A stretch of DNA of 64,000 nucleotides from Bradysia coprophila (GCF_014529535.1 NW_023503302.1:550062-614061), one strand, 5' to 3'. Counted from the stretch's first letter, positions 12,638 through 27,721 are shown. Notes: a model not told the origin generated them from the sequence alone. Numbers and translations: made by a program.

Positions 12638-14412
12638 ATCAAAGCACCAACGTAAAGACTGTTTGTAGTGGAGACCTACAGTTTTCTGAATAATGTAACC
12701 GACTGAATGGTTTCTATCATCAACTATTAGCCAGGTACCCAGTTTAAAAATTATTGGAATTTTTTAGATGTTTTATTGTACTCAAACCAAAGAAACGTTG
12801 ACTTAAGAGACCGAGACGATAATAAAGGTTCTATCTCTTTCCTTCCATATTTGTTTTACGGTGCTGCAAAGACTTACTATTGAGTCAGGTCACACGAGGC
12901 TATATGTCCATAGTGACCTAAAACTGTGACCTGACATTTTTTTGGTTCATCTGAAACTTGACCAAATTTCCGATCAAACTTAATTTATTTAGCGGGATAA
13001 TCTAAAACATTTTAGTTCCTCAATTTTGAACCGCTGGTGGATACAGTGCAAGATCACGTGATTATCTCTACCAGGAAGTCCTAGCAGTTGTCTACAAAAT
13101 TTCCGTCGACGTTTTAACCGATTAGAAGTGGTCTGACCTGACCTGGTTACAGTGCCGGACTGGCTCCAAAAAGTCCTTCGGGGAAAAGTTCCAAAAGCCC
13201 AACTTTTCGGGGACCATTTCGTACTAGGCCCATGGGACTATGAGTTTTATAAGCTCTAGGCAATATTTTTTAGTTCGATTTCATTAAAAAATTAAGTAAT
13301 TAAGAGGTAATTATTTTGACGTCCATGCAAATGATTTCACATTATCGCCAATTTTTAATTCAAATGTTAATTCATTCCACGAACATTGACCGTAATGCCT
13401 GTAGGTGTGTTGTACAGATATGAAAGAAGGATCGATTTCTTATTTTTAGTTAATAGAAGTTAAAAGTTAACTTTTAGCTATTTGAAAACTCAAGAACTTA
13501 AGGTTGCAAAGCAACCTGAAACGACCTGATGGTATATCTTTCGCCTACGACGTTCACGGCTACAATAAATTAAGTACAATGTGTTTCAATAAATTAATTA
13601 GGCTCATTTCGGATAAGTGATTCACAGAAACTACAATTTTGACTGTGTGATTTTCTGAAATTACAATTTTCGATTTTCCCTACTTCGGCTATGTGATTTC
13701 CTTTTTTTTTCAAATTCCTTATTTGTCGGTGTGATTTCCGAAAACTAACATTTTTAAATTTTGCTGTGATTTCCTTAACTACGAAACGTTTTTGAGGTGT
13801 GACTCAGCTAACGACAAAAACTTCCAATATATTTAGAACTACAATTTATTTATGTTTGATTTCCTAAAACTATAATTTTCAAATGTCGAAGAATGTGGAA
13901 AAAATACTGAATCTCTAAATTGTTGGAATAACTAACAAAGAATTTATCTTTTTGAGTGACTTTAGCCAATTTGAGACCAAGTCTTGGGAGACGTATTTCG
14001 GTAGAGAGCTTAGCCAAAAAAAACGTAGAACTGTTTTCTCGAAAAAAAAATTCTATTGGCTTGGGTGGCTTTTAAAGTTTGGTTTGTTTTTTTTTTTGCC
14101 ATATTTTTTGCCGGTAAATGAGATTAAAATTGAAATATAGTGAAAAAGTAGCTTTTCCTCGTTAACACATCAAAACTTCCACGAATTTTCGCGTTCCAAA
14201 ATGTGACAGAAAATTCTTAAACAAATTAATTTAGGTTCAACGTAACTAGGAAATATTGTGAGCTTCATTGGAGTTGGTATAATAACGCAAATAAATATTT
14301 AATTTAAAACTACAATGTACATTTTGAAACAGCGCTCTCACATTTTTCGAAACATAAGCAATCTAACTTCCACTATTGCGCCGCAATTAACAGATTTCAC
14401 GACTATTGGGTA

Positions 14413-14788
14413 AGGTAATTTATCGTAGTTCGTGCTATTTCACAACATTTTGAGTTTGAGCATTGATAACGTGGAAAGTGTTGTTGGAATTGGCTTAGAC
14501 TGAGTGTCAACTTGAAGTATGTATAATTAATTAACGATTAAATCAATAATTTCAGGAAAAAGTTTTAATAATTAAGAGCAACTTATATTTTATTGATGAT
14601 GCAGCTTCGTGTTATGCTGATCGCGGTTCGTGCTTTTGTATGAATCTTACTTCGTGCTACCATACAAAAGTCATAGCACGAAACTAGATACATCGAATTA
14701 AACTTCGTGCTATCAAATTTTTTGCATGTAAATTCCCATAAGCGAACCAAGATCATTTTTTGATAGCACGGACCCAGATAAGTTACCT
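14413..14788. mobile_element. TA-flanked MITE nested in the hAT-like element
   Basis: Imperfect inverted ends (AGGTAATTTATC... and ...GATAAGTTACCT) with TA on both sides (14411-14412, 14789-14790). The motif TTCGTGCTA or its complement TAGCACGAA recurs several times inside, forming further hairpins. The insertion post-dates the host element. Confidence 0.6.
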
Positions 14789-14835
14789 TAATAGTTTTTC
14801 AAACGAGACATTTGAGATTTCGCAATGTTAGGTGC

Positions 14836-15010
14836 GGGCTGGTCGGGTTATCACCCGAACGGAAATGGTTTTTTAAACAAAACTTTTAAGATTTTGAATA
14901 CGGAGGCCGGGTATTTACCCGAGCGCAATTAATTTTTAAACGAAATTTTCCACACTTTTCAATCGAGTCGAGTCGAGTCGGGTTATCACCCGAGCGCAAA
15001 TAGTTTTTCA
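14836..15010. repeat. Subterminal direct repeats of the hAT-like element
   Basis: The block CGGGTTATCACCCGA/CGGGTATTTACCCGAGCGCAA followed by TTTTTAAACGAAA recurs three times, at about 14843, 14908 and 14978, each containing its own small GGGT..ACCC hairpin. A GAGTC microsatellite precedes the last copy. Subterminal repeats are known transposase-binding regions in hAT elements; that role here is inferred. Confidence 0.55.
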
Positions 15011-15900
15011 AACGAAATGTTACGAACATTTTCCAAATAATAATTTTTCAAGGTGTCTCTTCTAAAAATTCTGGAAAAGCCCATTCGGGACTTGGCCCGA
15101 GTCAGGCAAAAGGCCCTTCGGGATCGCCCCGAATTCCCATATGGCCAGTCCGGCACTGCCTGGTTAACCAGACAGGAAATCTTTAAACCTTAGCACTCAA
15201 GTTTCCAATCAGTAAAAAAGGGAAAAAATGTGACTGCTCATGCTTGGAGCTAAAGTGCTATGGTGAAACATGTGATTTATATTCAAATGGTGTTGCTAGT
15301 TCTTTTATTTTTTTATAACTAGGTCCCACCTTTTGGGCGGGTCAGGTCCCTTGACTGACCATTTTTTCAATATATTTTTGATCAATTTCATTGTTGAACT
15401 TCCGAAACATCACTGATACAAATACCTACATTTAATGTATCGATTACTCTATACATGACAACAAAATTTGACAGAAAAAGTTCTTCAAATAAACCTTCGA
15501 ACGTAAGACCGAATGATCTTTGAGTTCTCATTTTTCTTATAAATTTGCAGCAAGATTTTCAATCAACCACAAATCGTAAAAAAAATGAGACTCGTGTGAA
15601 TTACGGCCCTCGCTCCGCTCTGGCCGCAAACTTCCCACTCGTATGAGCTATCTATTATTCTGTTTGATTGCCATTTTGTCAAATTTAATCAGAGTAGATG
15701 CGAAGTTTTACGAATGTGGAACGATGAGAGGACTCTTTCACTTTGGTAAAAAATAAAAAACGCGATAGATGTTCTTCTCTTACAGTTTTGTACAAAAAAG
15801 GAAGTCCCCCGGTACTTACTAAATTTACAAAACCTTCAATCGTGAATAAAATTTGGATGGTAATAAACGACCGATAAATTAATTTATTTTTTTTTGTCGT

Positions 15901-15955
15901 TTCTTCACTTTTGTCGATTTTTTTCGTCGATTCAGAAAGCGACAAAAGTGAAGAA
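15901..15955. repeat. Hairpin, perfect 16 bp arms
   Basis: TTCTTCACTTTTGTCG at 15901-15916 pairs exactly with CGACAAAAGTGAAGAA at 15940-15955. Further outer pairing (CGTTTC/GAAACG) extends it to about 15966. It directly precedes the 52 bp tandem repeat. Confidence 0.7.
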
Positions 15956-15974
15956 TTGACGAAACGTCTCTAAG

Positions 15975-16182
15975 TTACATTTCGTAGAAGGATGAATTCC
16001 CTAGGAACGAACAAAACGCCTTCTCATTACATTTCGTTGAAGGATGGAGTCCCTAGGAACGAACAGAACGCCTTTGCATTACATTTCGTAGAAGGATGAA
16101 TTCCCTAGGAGCGAACAGAACGCCTTCTCATTACATTTCGTTGAAGGATGGAGTCCCTAGGAACGAACCGCCATTGCTTTAT
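15975..16182. repeat. 52 bp tandem repeat, four copies
   Basis: TTACATTTCG recurs at 15975, 16027, 16079 and 16131, giving an exact 52 bp period. Copies 1 and 3 carry GTAGAAGGATGAATTCC and copies 2 and 4 carry GTTGAAGGATGGAGTCC. The array is therefore a 104 bp dimer repeated twice, a higher-order arrangement. It lies inside the Helentron-like element. Confidence 0.85.
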
Positions 16183-16524
16183 ATTTCCAAAATCGACAAA
16201 GTGTGAAGGAAAGCCTTTTTTTACTGATTTACTGAAGAGGTGCCAGCGACATGTACCACATTTCTATCGGTAATTTATTATTTTTTATCGGTAAAATTGA
16301 ATGAGTTGTAAAATATTTTGTTTGATTGTTGGAATAATGAATTTAAAAAAAATAATTTTTAGAAATTAGTTGAGAATGACTTAAGTTACATTGCCTACAA
16401 AGAAAGATGGTTACATTTAACATAAAAATTTCCTACACTTTTCAATCATAGTGTGCTCATTTGATAGCAGGCATTTTTCTGCCGTAAGACATTGAGTAAA
16501 AAACATCTTTCTTTGGTATAGTAG

Positions 16525-17481
16525 ACGCATTAAATTTGTTAGTCAACTATCAAATTTGATAGTCAACTATCAATTTTGATAGTCAACTATCAATTTTGAT
16601 AGTCAACTATCAATTTTGATAGTCAACTATCAATTTTGATAGTCAACTATCAAATTTGATAGTCAACTATCAATTTTGATAGTCAACTATCAATTTTGAT
16701 AGTCAACTATCAAATTTGATAGTCAACTATCAAATTTGATAGTCAACTATCAAAATTTGATAGTCAACTATCAAAATTTGATAGTCAACTATCAAGTTGT
16801 TAGTCAACTATCAAGTTGTTAGTCAACTATCAAATTTGATAGTCAACTATCAAGTTGTTAGTCAACTATCAAATTTGATAGTCAACTATCAAGTTGTTAG
16901 TCAACTATCAAATTTGATAGTCAACTATCAAGTTGTTAGTCAACTATCAAATTTGATAGTCAACTATCAAATTGTTACTCAACTATCAAGTTGTTAGTCA
17001 ACTATCAAATTTGATAGTCAACAATCAACTATCAATTTTGATAGTCAACTATCAAATTTGATAGTCAACTATCAATTTTGATAGTCAACTATCAAATTTG
17101 ATAGTCAACTATCAAGTTGTTAGTCAACTATCAAATTTGATAGTCAACTATCAAGTTGTTAGTCAACTATCAAATTTGATAGTCAACTATCAAGTTGTTA
17201 GTCAACTATCAAATTTGATAGTCAACTATCAAGTTGTTAGTCAACTATCAAGTTGTTAGTCAACTATCAAATTTGATAGTCAACTATCAAGTTGTTAGTC
17301 AACTATCAAATTTGATAGTCAACTATCAAGTTGTTAGTCAACTATCAAATTTGATAGTCAACTATCAAGTTGTTAGTCAACTATCAAATTTGATAGTCAA
17401 CTATCAAATTTGATAGTCAACTATCAAATTGTTACTCAACTATCAAGTTGTTAGTCAACTATCAAATTTGATAGTCAACAT
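16525..17481. repeat. Palindromic minisatellite, ~19-21 bp units
   Basis: About 48 head-to-tail units around the core TTGATAGTCAACTATCAA. The core is an inverted repeat (GATAGT-CA-ACTATC), and the junction between adjacent units, ATCAAATTTGAT, is itself a perfect palindrome. The left part (to ~16790) is made mainly of 20 bp units. The right part alternates a 19 bp CAAGTTGTTAG-type unit with a 20 bp CAAATTTGATAG-type unit, giving a 39 bp higher-order period. Because 39 is divisible by three, an open frame encoding repeated LIVNYQVVSQLSN results; I regard it as accidental. Confidence 0.9.
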
Positions 17482-18589
17482 CAGATTTGTTAGCAGTTCA
17501 CTAACAAGAGATGTTTACCGGTTAGAGGCTGGGCATGTACTGACGAAATTTTTCTTTTTACTTGTTTCATGCACATTATCGAAAACATACTTATACGATT
17601 TACACACACTACGCAACCAAATCAAATTTCATCAAAGTAATCTTTTTCGATAGAGGCTATAATCAACAGTGTAAAATCCTGTTTTTCCTGGATAGCTTCC
17701 AGATCCTTCGTCCCACATTGCCCATCTTCGAACTTAGCCTCGAGATTTTAATTCCACATATTTAAAAAAAAGATTCATCCAAATAGCTTGAGAATTACTC
17801 AAGTTATCGTGCCTTCAACGATTTTTTGTCACCCACATTTAACGTTTTTCATACCATTTCATACATTTTCAATCATAGTGAACTTTTTTGTCACCCACAT
17901 ATTTCGGTATTTTCTGGTGTAAGACCCTGACTTTCAGTCAAGGGAATTAGATGGAACAGCGATCGAGAAAAGGAAGAAGTCGAGAATGGACCACTTACAG
18001 GCCCATATCTAGATATTGGCAATGGTTTTAAACCCGAACTGTCTTTAATTCAACCCACTCAGAATCAGGGTCCGGTAGTATTTTATGACTCTCTAAAATT
18101 TAGAGTCTAAATTCAGATGCTAGTTTCAAGTAAATAAAAACAAAACGAAAAGGTTCGGACTGTGATTCAACGTTGACCAGCTTCATCGTTTATTATTACA
18201 GCGAAACGATGAACGCGTATACACACAATCCACATTTCAAAATCACTTTTTGTTCAACATTTCGGAAGTAAACTGTCAGAGAAGCACGTTGAACATATTG
18301 ACAAGGTTTAGAGGACCAAGAATGTCCATTCAACTAAAAATTAATTTTATATTATGCTGTTTATCCAGACCAAATTTATTTACAAAAAAAGAACTCTCAA
18401 TTAAAATTACAAGTGAAGTTATTGCGGTTCAGCTAAAGAAATGAAATTGCCCAAAATGTAATTTACGACAATTTTCGGTTACAGTCAATTAAATAACAGC
18501 ATCAACACAAACCTTATAAATCAACAATTCAATCAATGAAAACTCAATACAAATAATTTAATAATTCAGCTGCACCACTTTCATCGCAG

Positions 18590-18949
18590 TTACATGCCCG
18601 ATCCGATATACACCTTTTTTGCTATTTCTTTCCCATAACCTTTCTTCACTGGTAGTCTATCAATAGCTTCATGCTCTTTTGTCTCGACCGTTTCAATTTC
18701 ATGGTCGTCGCTCTCATATTCGTCTGTGTTCAGTATATTGATGAAGGCATGTTGATTTTCAAGAATTTTTTCAAGTCGTTGATGGGACAATTGTGACAAA
18801 TACTTCGGAAGAGTCATTGGATCGTTAACGATGATGTTGCATAGACTCTTGACGTCCGGAGTAGCTACTAAAAGAGCTGAGCATGACAGTTCATTGATAT
18901 CTGTATCGATTAAAATCTGTTTGCACTTTTCTGGTAATCGGAAAACCAT
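18590..18949 (-). CDS. Unrecognised 119-residue protein
   Basis: A single-exon frame begins MVFRLPEKCKQILIDTD and ends VYIGSGM. I do not recognise the family. The start is supported by an in-frame TGA two codons upstream. The first ~85 residues look like a compact, probably helical region. It is followed by an acidic stretch (residues ~77-95, rich in Asp/Glu with a YESDDHE core) and a basic end (KKGYGKEIAKK). Codon use and amino-acid balance are more protein-like than the surrounding chance frames, which are K/N/F/I-heavy. No signal peptide or membrane segment is visible. It stands alone between the repeat region on its left and about 3 kb without genes on its right. It may be a small intronless gene or a retained piece of a larger one. 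Confidence 0.5.
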   Translation of the reverse strand: MVFRLPEKCKQILIDTDINELSCSALLVATPDVKSLCNIIVNDPMTLPKYLSQLSHQRLEKILENQHAFINILNTDEYESDDHEIETVETKEHEAIDRLPVKKGYGKEIAKKVYIGSGM

Positions 18950-21900
18950 TCCTCAGAAGTAGTGGTTCGGGACGAAGCCTCGAATGACTGGCTGTTGTTG
19001 TTTTGAGACGTCAAATTTCCGTCGTTATGGAACTCAATTAATTTCGGATTTTCTCTATCATTTCTCCAACTGCTTTATGTTGTGCTTAACTATAATTTTA
19101 AACGAACTTTGTTCAATGTTTCATTGATGTTCATTGATTCAAACTTACGTTATACGGTACGAATGATGAGTTACGTTTGCTGTCTTTTGTTTGTTGGAAA
19201 TGTTACCAGACTGAACCTTTATTATAAAAAGTCATTGCATATCGTACTATTGATATATTGTAAGTCAAAACTGATTATTTGAAGAAAAAAACAACAACAA
19301 GAGAAGCATAATGATAACATTAGGGTCCCAGTTTCAACTTAAGTTCAGTTTATCTCACAAAATGCAGTCATTTACCGACCGCACCGTATGGAAATGATTC
19401 ATTATCTAATTAATAAAATTCCAAACCAGAGCTGTATTTACTACACTAACAACCAGTGATAAGAAGTTAAAAAGTCCAGCCTTTGTTGCCAGAGGCGTCA
19501 AGAGAAGTAATTCAATCATTAAAGGTATGATTTCTGTTCTACGCTTGGAGAATGTAATAGAAGATAATGTTCTTGTTTAAAACTTTATGTTTTACCAATT
19601 ATGAAGGTCGCAATAACACAAGGCAAAATATAAAGTTTCAAACAATCACTTAAGTTATTTTGCTCACCAGGCCCACGAGATATGAATTCACGCTCACGTC
19701 AATGAAGTCATTTTCACTTTCCGGGGAATGAGTATAGGTCTTTGTTGCTTCACGAAAAAAAAAACAATTATTCGAACCTTTAATGCTGAAAATTTCGTTT
19801 GAAAATATAAATATTTGTCAAAAATATTTTAAATATTTGCTGCAAATAATTTAGAATTTATTTGTAACACATATTTAATAGAAGAGGGGAGAATGATGGT
19901 GTATGTCTTTTTTACTCCTCTAACCAACGCTTTCGTACATATGTACAAATGCCTCGCTTCCCATGCCTAAACAATTTTTTTAAATTCTAAGAAAAGATAT
20001 GGTCCAATATTTAAGCCTTTCGGACCAGAAAAACATCTCATTAGCCCAATACCCCACATTCCCAGGAGTCAGAGCTGGCCTAGTAGTATATGCACATGTT
20101 GATAGTTACCGAAGCTTGTTGCTCCAAAAACACAATTTCGAGTTATTTTTTATCACAAAGTATTATTTACCTCGTACTGTTACTTTTGCAGCATTCAATG
20201 TTAGTGGGTGAGGTTGATAAAGATATCGTCCAAGAAAGTGACCAAGACGTTATTCTCGCGATATCATCTGTGGAACGATGGTAAATCCTTTACACAAAGC
20301 ACGTAAATAACGAATGCGCAAACTCAATTGTATAATACTTATTATACAACCCAGTATGATAATAGTATGTTGTGTTACAAATAATATAATGTTGATTTTT
20401 TCAGCACTAGACCCAAGTCCTGTGCTGATTGTCGCATTTATGCACCGTGCACCATACATCAAAAAGTGTTTCACATTGCGTCACTGAGTTTTGAAATAGT
20501 TATTTATGCAATCGATGTGCAAAGTACTTTATTAGGCGCTAGATGGCATAATATTCACGATGTGAGGTACTTTGCATCGCGTTGCATACTCAACACCATA
20601 CCACGTTGTATGCCACAGATGCATACAAATTTTGCATATTATAATGCTGAGTGTCATAATAATAATTATATTATCAACTAAGTGGCGAAAAGTAAAACTT
20701 TCGTTGGCTTTTTTGACAAAAACGTCACATGGATGAAGATAAATCAACTGCATACGCAACTCTGGGAAAGTATTTTTTGCGAGTATACAACCCTTGCCTC
20801 GGGAAGCAACCCTATATATTCGCTAAAAAAAATCGCTTTCTGTTTAATGCGTAAATAGCTATTTGACGCAACAAATTTTTTCCAAAATATTTCTCCCTTT
20901 TTTCAGTGGTCACAAATATATCTTAAAATTCAAGCAAAATTTACTGATTAAAAGGTGATTTGTGGTAAATAGTCAAGTGGTTAAATGTTGTTTATAAGTT
21001 AGGGTTGTGGGAGAATTTAATGCAATTGGGACGGAGGTAATACGTAGATCATTTTTGACTTTTGATCATTTTTACTGGCGGGATATGTGACAACTCAAAT
21101 GTCGAAAACTTGCTCCATTTGAGCGCAACTGTATTTGATAAACTTTACTCAAGATAAGTTTTTGCTTTTTGTGGGTTTTGTTTGTCTGCATCGTTTTATT
21201 CGTTCCACATACCATCACTTCTATCACTTAAAGCTCTATTTTCATTTCTTCCATTCTACACGTAAAACGTGTTACCTATGAGTGAGTAAAACGAGTCTAT
21301 CTGAGTTTCTCCTGCTGAAAGCATAGAAAAAGGTGGAGATGAATTTCGCAAAAAATAGGACCCAAACTAGGTTTAATGCTACCATTAGCATTTGGGCTAT
21401 CGGGATTAAAAAATTTGATTCGTGGTGGGTTGGGTTCGAGTCAAGTCGGATTTTCAATAAAACTTTGACACATATTTACCAAATCTGAATCATCATCGTC
21501 GATTATTAAATATATTGTCTGTTTCTGCCATTTGGTATTCCGGTCCAAAATCTATTTTGTCGCGTTTTTGGGTTCTCGGGTTTCAAAAATGTGGAATGAA
21601 TAAAAGTGCTGAACGATAATCACACGTAAGGACTTTATTTACTACCGAATTACTGAATTTATTTCAATGTTCTGGATGTTCTGTTGTCTGTATACTTAGA
21701 AAGGGTAGTCAACAAGAGTGTAAATTTGCCATTAGTTAAGATGTTGCTTTGTATGCAATTCACGACCAGGTTAAGACTATAAAATGTGTTCTTAGCCAAT
21801 TGATATCATCATAGTTTGATGAACCGTTGATGCTAACGAATTTCAAAGCGTCAAGAAAAACAAGAATTGTTTAAGCTCAAAACAATTTTATTCAATTCTA

Positions 21901-22067
21901 ATCTTACAACAGAAATCAACTGATGGCGAAAAGAGTAGCAGGTACAAGTACGTATAAAATCGATTGTACCGACAACCTTAGTGTGCTTGAGCTGGGAGAG
22001 CAACAGTTGTTTGAACAGAAATTTCGGTTATTTACTTTTCATCTAATTTTCATGTCTCCCCAGACTC
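18950..22067. other. No gene seen
   Basis: Several overlapping frames of 61-75 codons occur on both strands (19999-20211, 20250-20474, 20466-20759, 21272-21457) but none reads like a conserved protein. Around 20510-20580 TGCAAAGTAC and GTACTTTGCA form a wide inverted pair. The right end contains the 3' UTR of the methionyl-tRNA synthetase gene. Confidence 0.5.
21887..21892 (-). terminator. Poly(A) signal AATAAA, MARS2 transcript
   Basis: TTTATT on the plus strand gives AATAAA on the minus strand about 175 bases past the stop codon of the synthetase gene, a normal 3' UTR distance. It is the first canonical hexamer I noted there. Confidence 0.45.
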
Positions 22068-25928
<3,861 letters not shown>

Positions 25929-26866
25929 GGTATGGACATCGGATTATCGGTTAAAATTCGCAGTCGAAAAATAGAAGATCTTCCGTTTGTTTACCTTTAA
26001 CTCAATTGACAGACGAATGACCGTCTTCTTCTTACATTTTCATATTAAATGTTCACAGACTGTGTAACAATGTATCACCAGTAAAATGTGCACAATTTTT
26101 GGTGGGTCGAAACCACTGCAGAGTAAAATAAACTTTACTCTGTCGTGGTGGAGACGAATTAACCTGTCACATACAGCTATTCATCTGTTATCGATAACGA
26201 CGATAAAAATATTGACAAGTTCATCATATATGATCATTTATATAGTAAAATGCATGTTTAAAAAAATGAAGTACAAGATTTGAAATCAGCAGATTAAAAT
26301 TACTTTGATCGATGGAAGTAATAAACCCGACAATAATGCTGGTCATATGCTTGCCGTCTATAATAGGTTAATTGCAGAATGTTCAACCTCAGAACTAGTT
26401 GTACTCTATCACACTATCGTCTGATAAAATCTTTCGTCCTATGGACAATGATGTTATATAGGCGAACCTACTTGACGACGCCCAAAGCCATCGAGTACAA
26501 TGCTGTTGAACTGATCTCTAAAAAAATCAAATTAATTTGATCAATAAAAATACACCAACAGTCTGTGCCTGTCGAACTTTTTGTTCTGTCTGATAAATCG
26601 TTTCATATTCCTTCAGCCCGATATCCATCAAATTTAAACAACTTTCCAAAAGTAACTACTTTTTTGCCATGCAATTACATTGACGACGAGCTCTGACCAA
26701 TCTAACAGAGCAAAATGAGCACCTTTGGTAAAAAATTGACGGATGATTTCATTTTGTAATAACTGTACACAAGTTTCCATGAATAAATTTTTAAAAAAAT
26801 TAAAAAAATGAAGTAAAAGATTTTGCATCACTCCATTGGAAATAACAGTTACCTAGGAAGGCTTAA
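25929..26866. other. Spacer between MARS2 and a TTAA element
   Basis: This contains the synthetase 5' flank, a short inverted-repeat remnant (26113-26148) and a motif AAATGAAGTA-AAGATTT that recurs at about 26263, 26808, 57487 and (inverted) 43480. The last probably marks a dispersed repeat. No gene recognised. Confidence 0.45.
26113..26148. repeat. Remnant of the 8326-type MITE
   Basis: CCACTGCAGAGTAAA followed after 6 bp by TTTACTCTGTCGTGG, an imperfect inverted repeat. The ends resemble those of the element at 8326-8511 (CACGGCAGAGTAAA). It looks like two element tips joined after loss of the middle. Confidence 0.5.
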
Positions 26867-27504
26867 GAATGATATCGCCAAATCTGCAGGTGATTTTTTT
26901 AACTTTGGGAACAAGCGGTCTCCGATTTTAATGAGTGATAGCTCGTAAAGAACAGGTAAAAGGACAGTAGACGATAAAAAATTACTCCCGTTGAAGCGTT
27001 CCAGACTCTATTCCGGCAGTTGGGCCCTCAGAAAGAAGGAAAAAATCTACATTTTGGCACCAACTTTTTTCCAAGACTAATGTAGGCTTGCAGCACAAAA
27101 GTACTGGGCCAGCTACAACGACCCATACTCAGTTCCGTGGAACATCGAAGCTGCAGGGAAGGCGGACTTTCCGAACATTCACTATATTTTTAGTCATAAC
27201 TCTCGTGGATGTACTTGCATCAGCCAGTGCGTATACTCTACTTGTAGGTCTTTCCAAGGCCGACATTTGTACAACATCACAACAATTTAAAATAATTTTT
27301 TCTTGAGTTATTGTCGAAAAACTGTTTTCGGTACCCTCTGACATGTCTTCACTTTTGAGCTCTTTCCACAGAAAACAATTTTCTTTTAGAAAAAGTGAAA
27401 GATACGTGTTTCTTAGAATTGAAAGACGAAACCAACGAGCTATCACTCATTAAAATCGGAGACCGCTTGTTCCCCAATCACCTGAAGATTTGGCGATATC
27501 ACTC
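26867..27504. mobile_element. TTAA-flanked MITE, ~85 bp inverted repeats
   Basis: Long inverted arms (about 26867-26950 and 27425-27504; outer tips GAATGATATCGCCAAATCT and AGATTTGGCGATATCACTC) are bounded by TTAA on both sides (26863-26866, 27505-27508). A TTAA duplication is typical of piggyBac and Kolobok elements. The 105-codon and 72-codon frames inside overlap each other and look like repeat sequence. It sits between the 3' end of MRE11 and the 5' end of MARS2. Confidence 0.75.
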
Positions 27505-27715
27505 TTAATAGCGCTGTAGACAGAAAAATTGACCAAATCCTTTGTGCTGAGAGCTGCAATTAGCTTTTGGAATTTGAATTGACAATGTCAGAACAATTAA
27601 TTTGCGCCCTCATATTTCTGTAGGACGGAATTCTATTAAAAAGTCATTGCGTACTACACGAAATTGTATTGAGCGAATTAGAATGAACTAAAAACCCAAT
27701 TAACAAAACTTAACG

Positions 27716-27721
27716 TTTATT
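27716..27721 (-). terminator. Poly(A) signal AATAAA, MRE11 transcript
   Basis: TTTATT on the plus strand, AATAAA on the minus, 66 bases beyond the MRE11 stop codon. The context GTAATAAACG and a downstream GTTTTGTTAATTGGGTTTTT tract fit a short 3' UTR and cleavage region. Confidence 0.6.

Larger units (their letters stand above)
13150..15158. mobile_element. Non-autonomous hAT-like transposon, 2 kb
   Basis: Exact 15 bp ends CAGTGCCGGACTGGC and GCCAGTCCGGCACTG are flanked by the perfect 8 bp direct repeat CCTGGTTA (13142-13149 and 15159-15166). CAGTG-type ends and an 8 bp duplication are hallmarks of hAT elements. No transposase frame survives: the only frame over 60 codons (13952-14140) is low complexity. 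The right third has subterminal repeats (separate entry) and a second element is nested at 14413-14788. It is probably mobilised in trans by a relative elsewhere in the genome. Confidence 0.8.
15319..17945 (-). mobile_element. Helentron/HINE-like element, copy 2, with satellite core
   Basis: On the minus strand this 2.6 kb element starts TCCCTTGACTGA at 17945. It ends with a GACCCGCC-AAAA-GGTGGGAC stem-loop and CTAG at 15322-15319. The starting motif recurs inverted as TCCCTTGACTG (plus strand, 15347-15357), and T lies on both flanks in element orientation. These ends match copy 1 at 6947-8094. The centre is filled by a palindromic satellite (16525-17481), a 52 bp tandem repeat and a hairpin. 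A second, damaged copy of the 5' region lies at about 16412-16495, so the element may be two head-to-tail units. DINE-1-type elements typically carry a central tandem-repeat block; this one is unusually long and palindromic. Confidence 0.65.

Noticed and set aside
16525-17481. CRISPR array
   Set aside because: Repeats are directly contiguous, with no unique spacers, and the context is a eukaryotic genome; it is a minisatellite.
16797-17653. Frames encoding repeated LIVNYQVVSQLSN
   Set aside because: They arise from the 39 bp satellite period; there is no flanking gene structure, and the composition is only that of the repeat.
21420-21450. GGGTTCGAGTC resembling a tRNA T-arm box
   Set aside because: No matching A box, anticodon stem or acceptor stem could be placed around it.
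27129-27446. 105-codon minus-strand frame and overlapping 72-codon plus-strand frame
   Set aside because: Both lie wholly inside the TTAA-flanked element, between its arms, and do not resemble a transposase.
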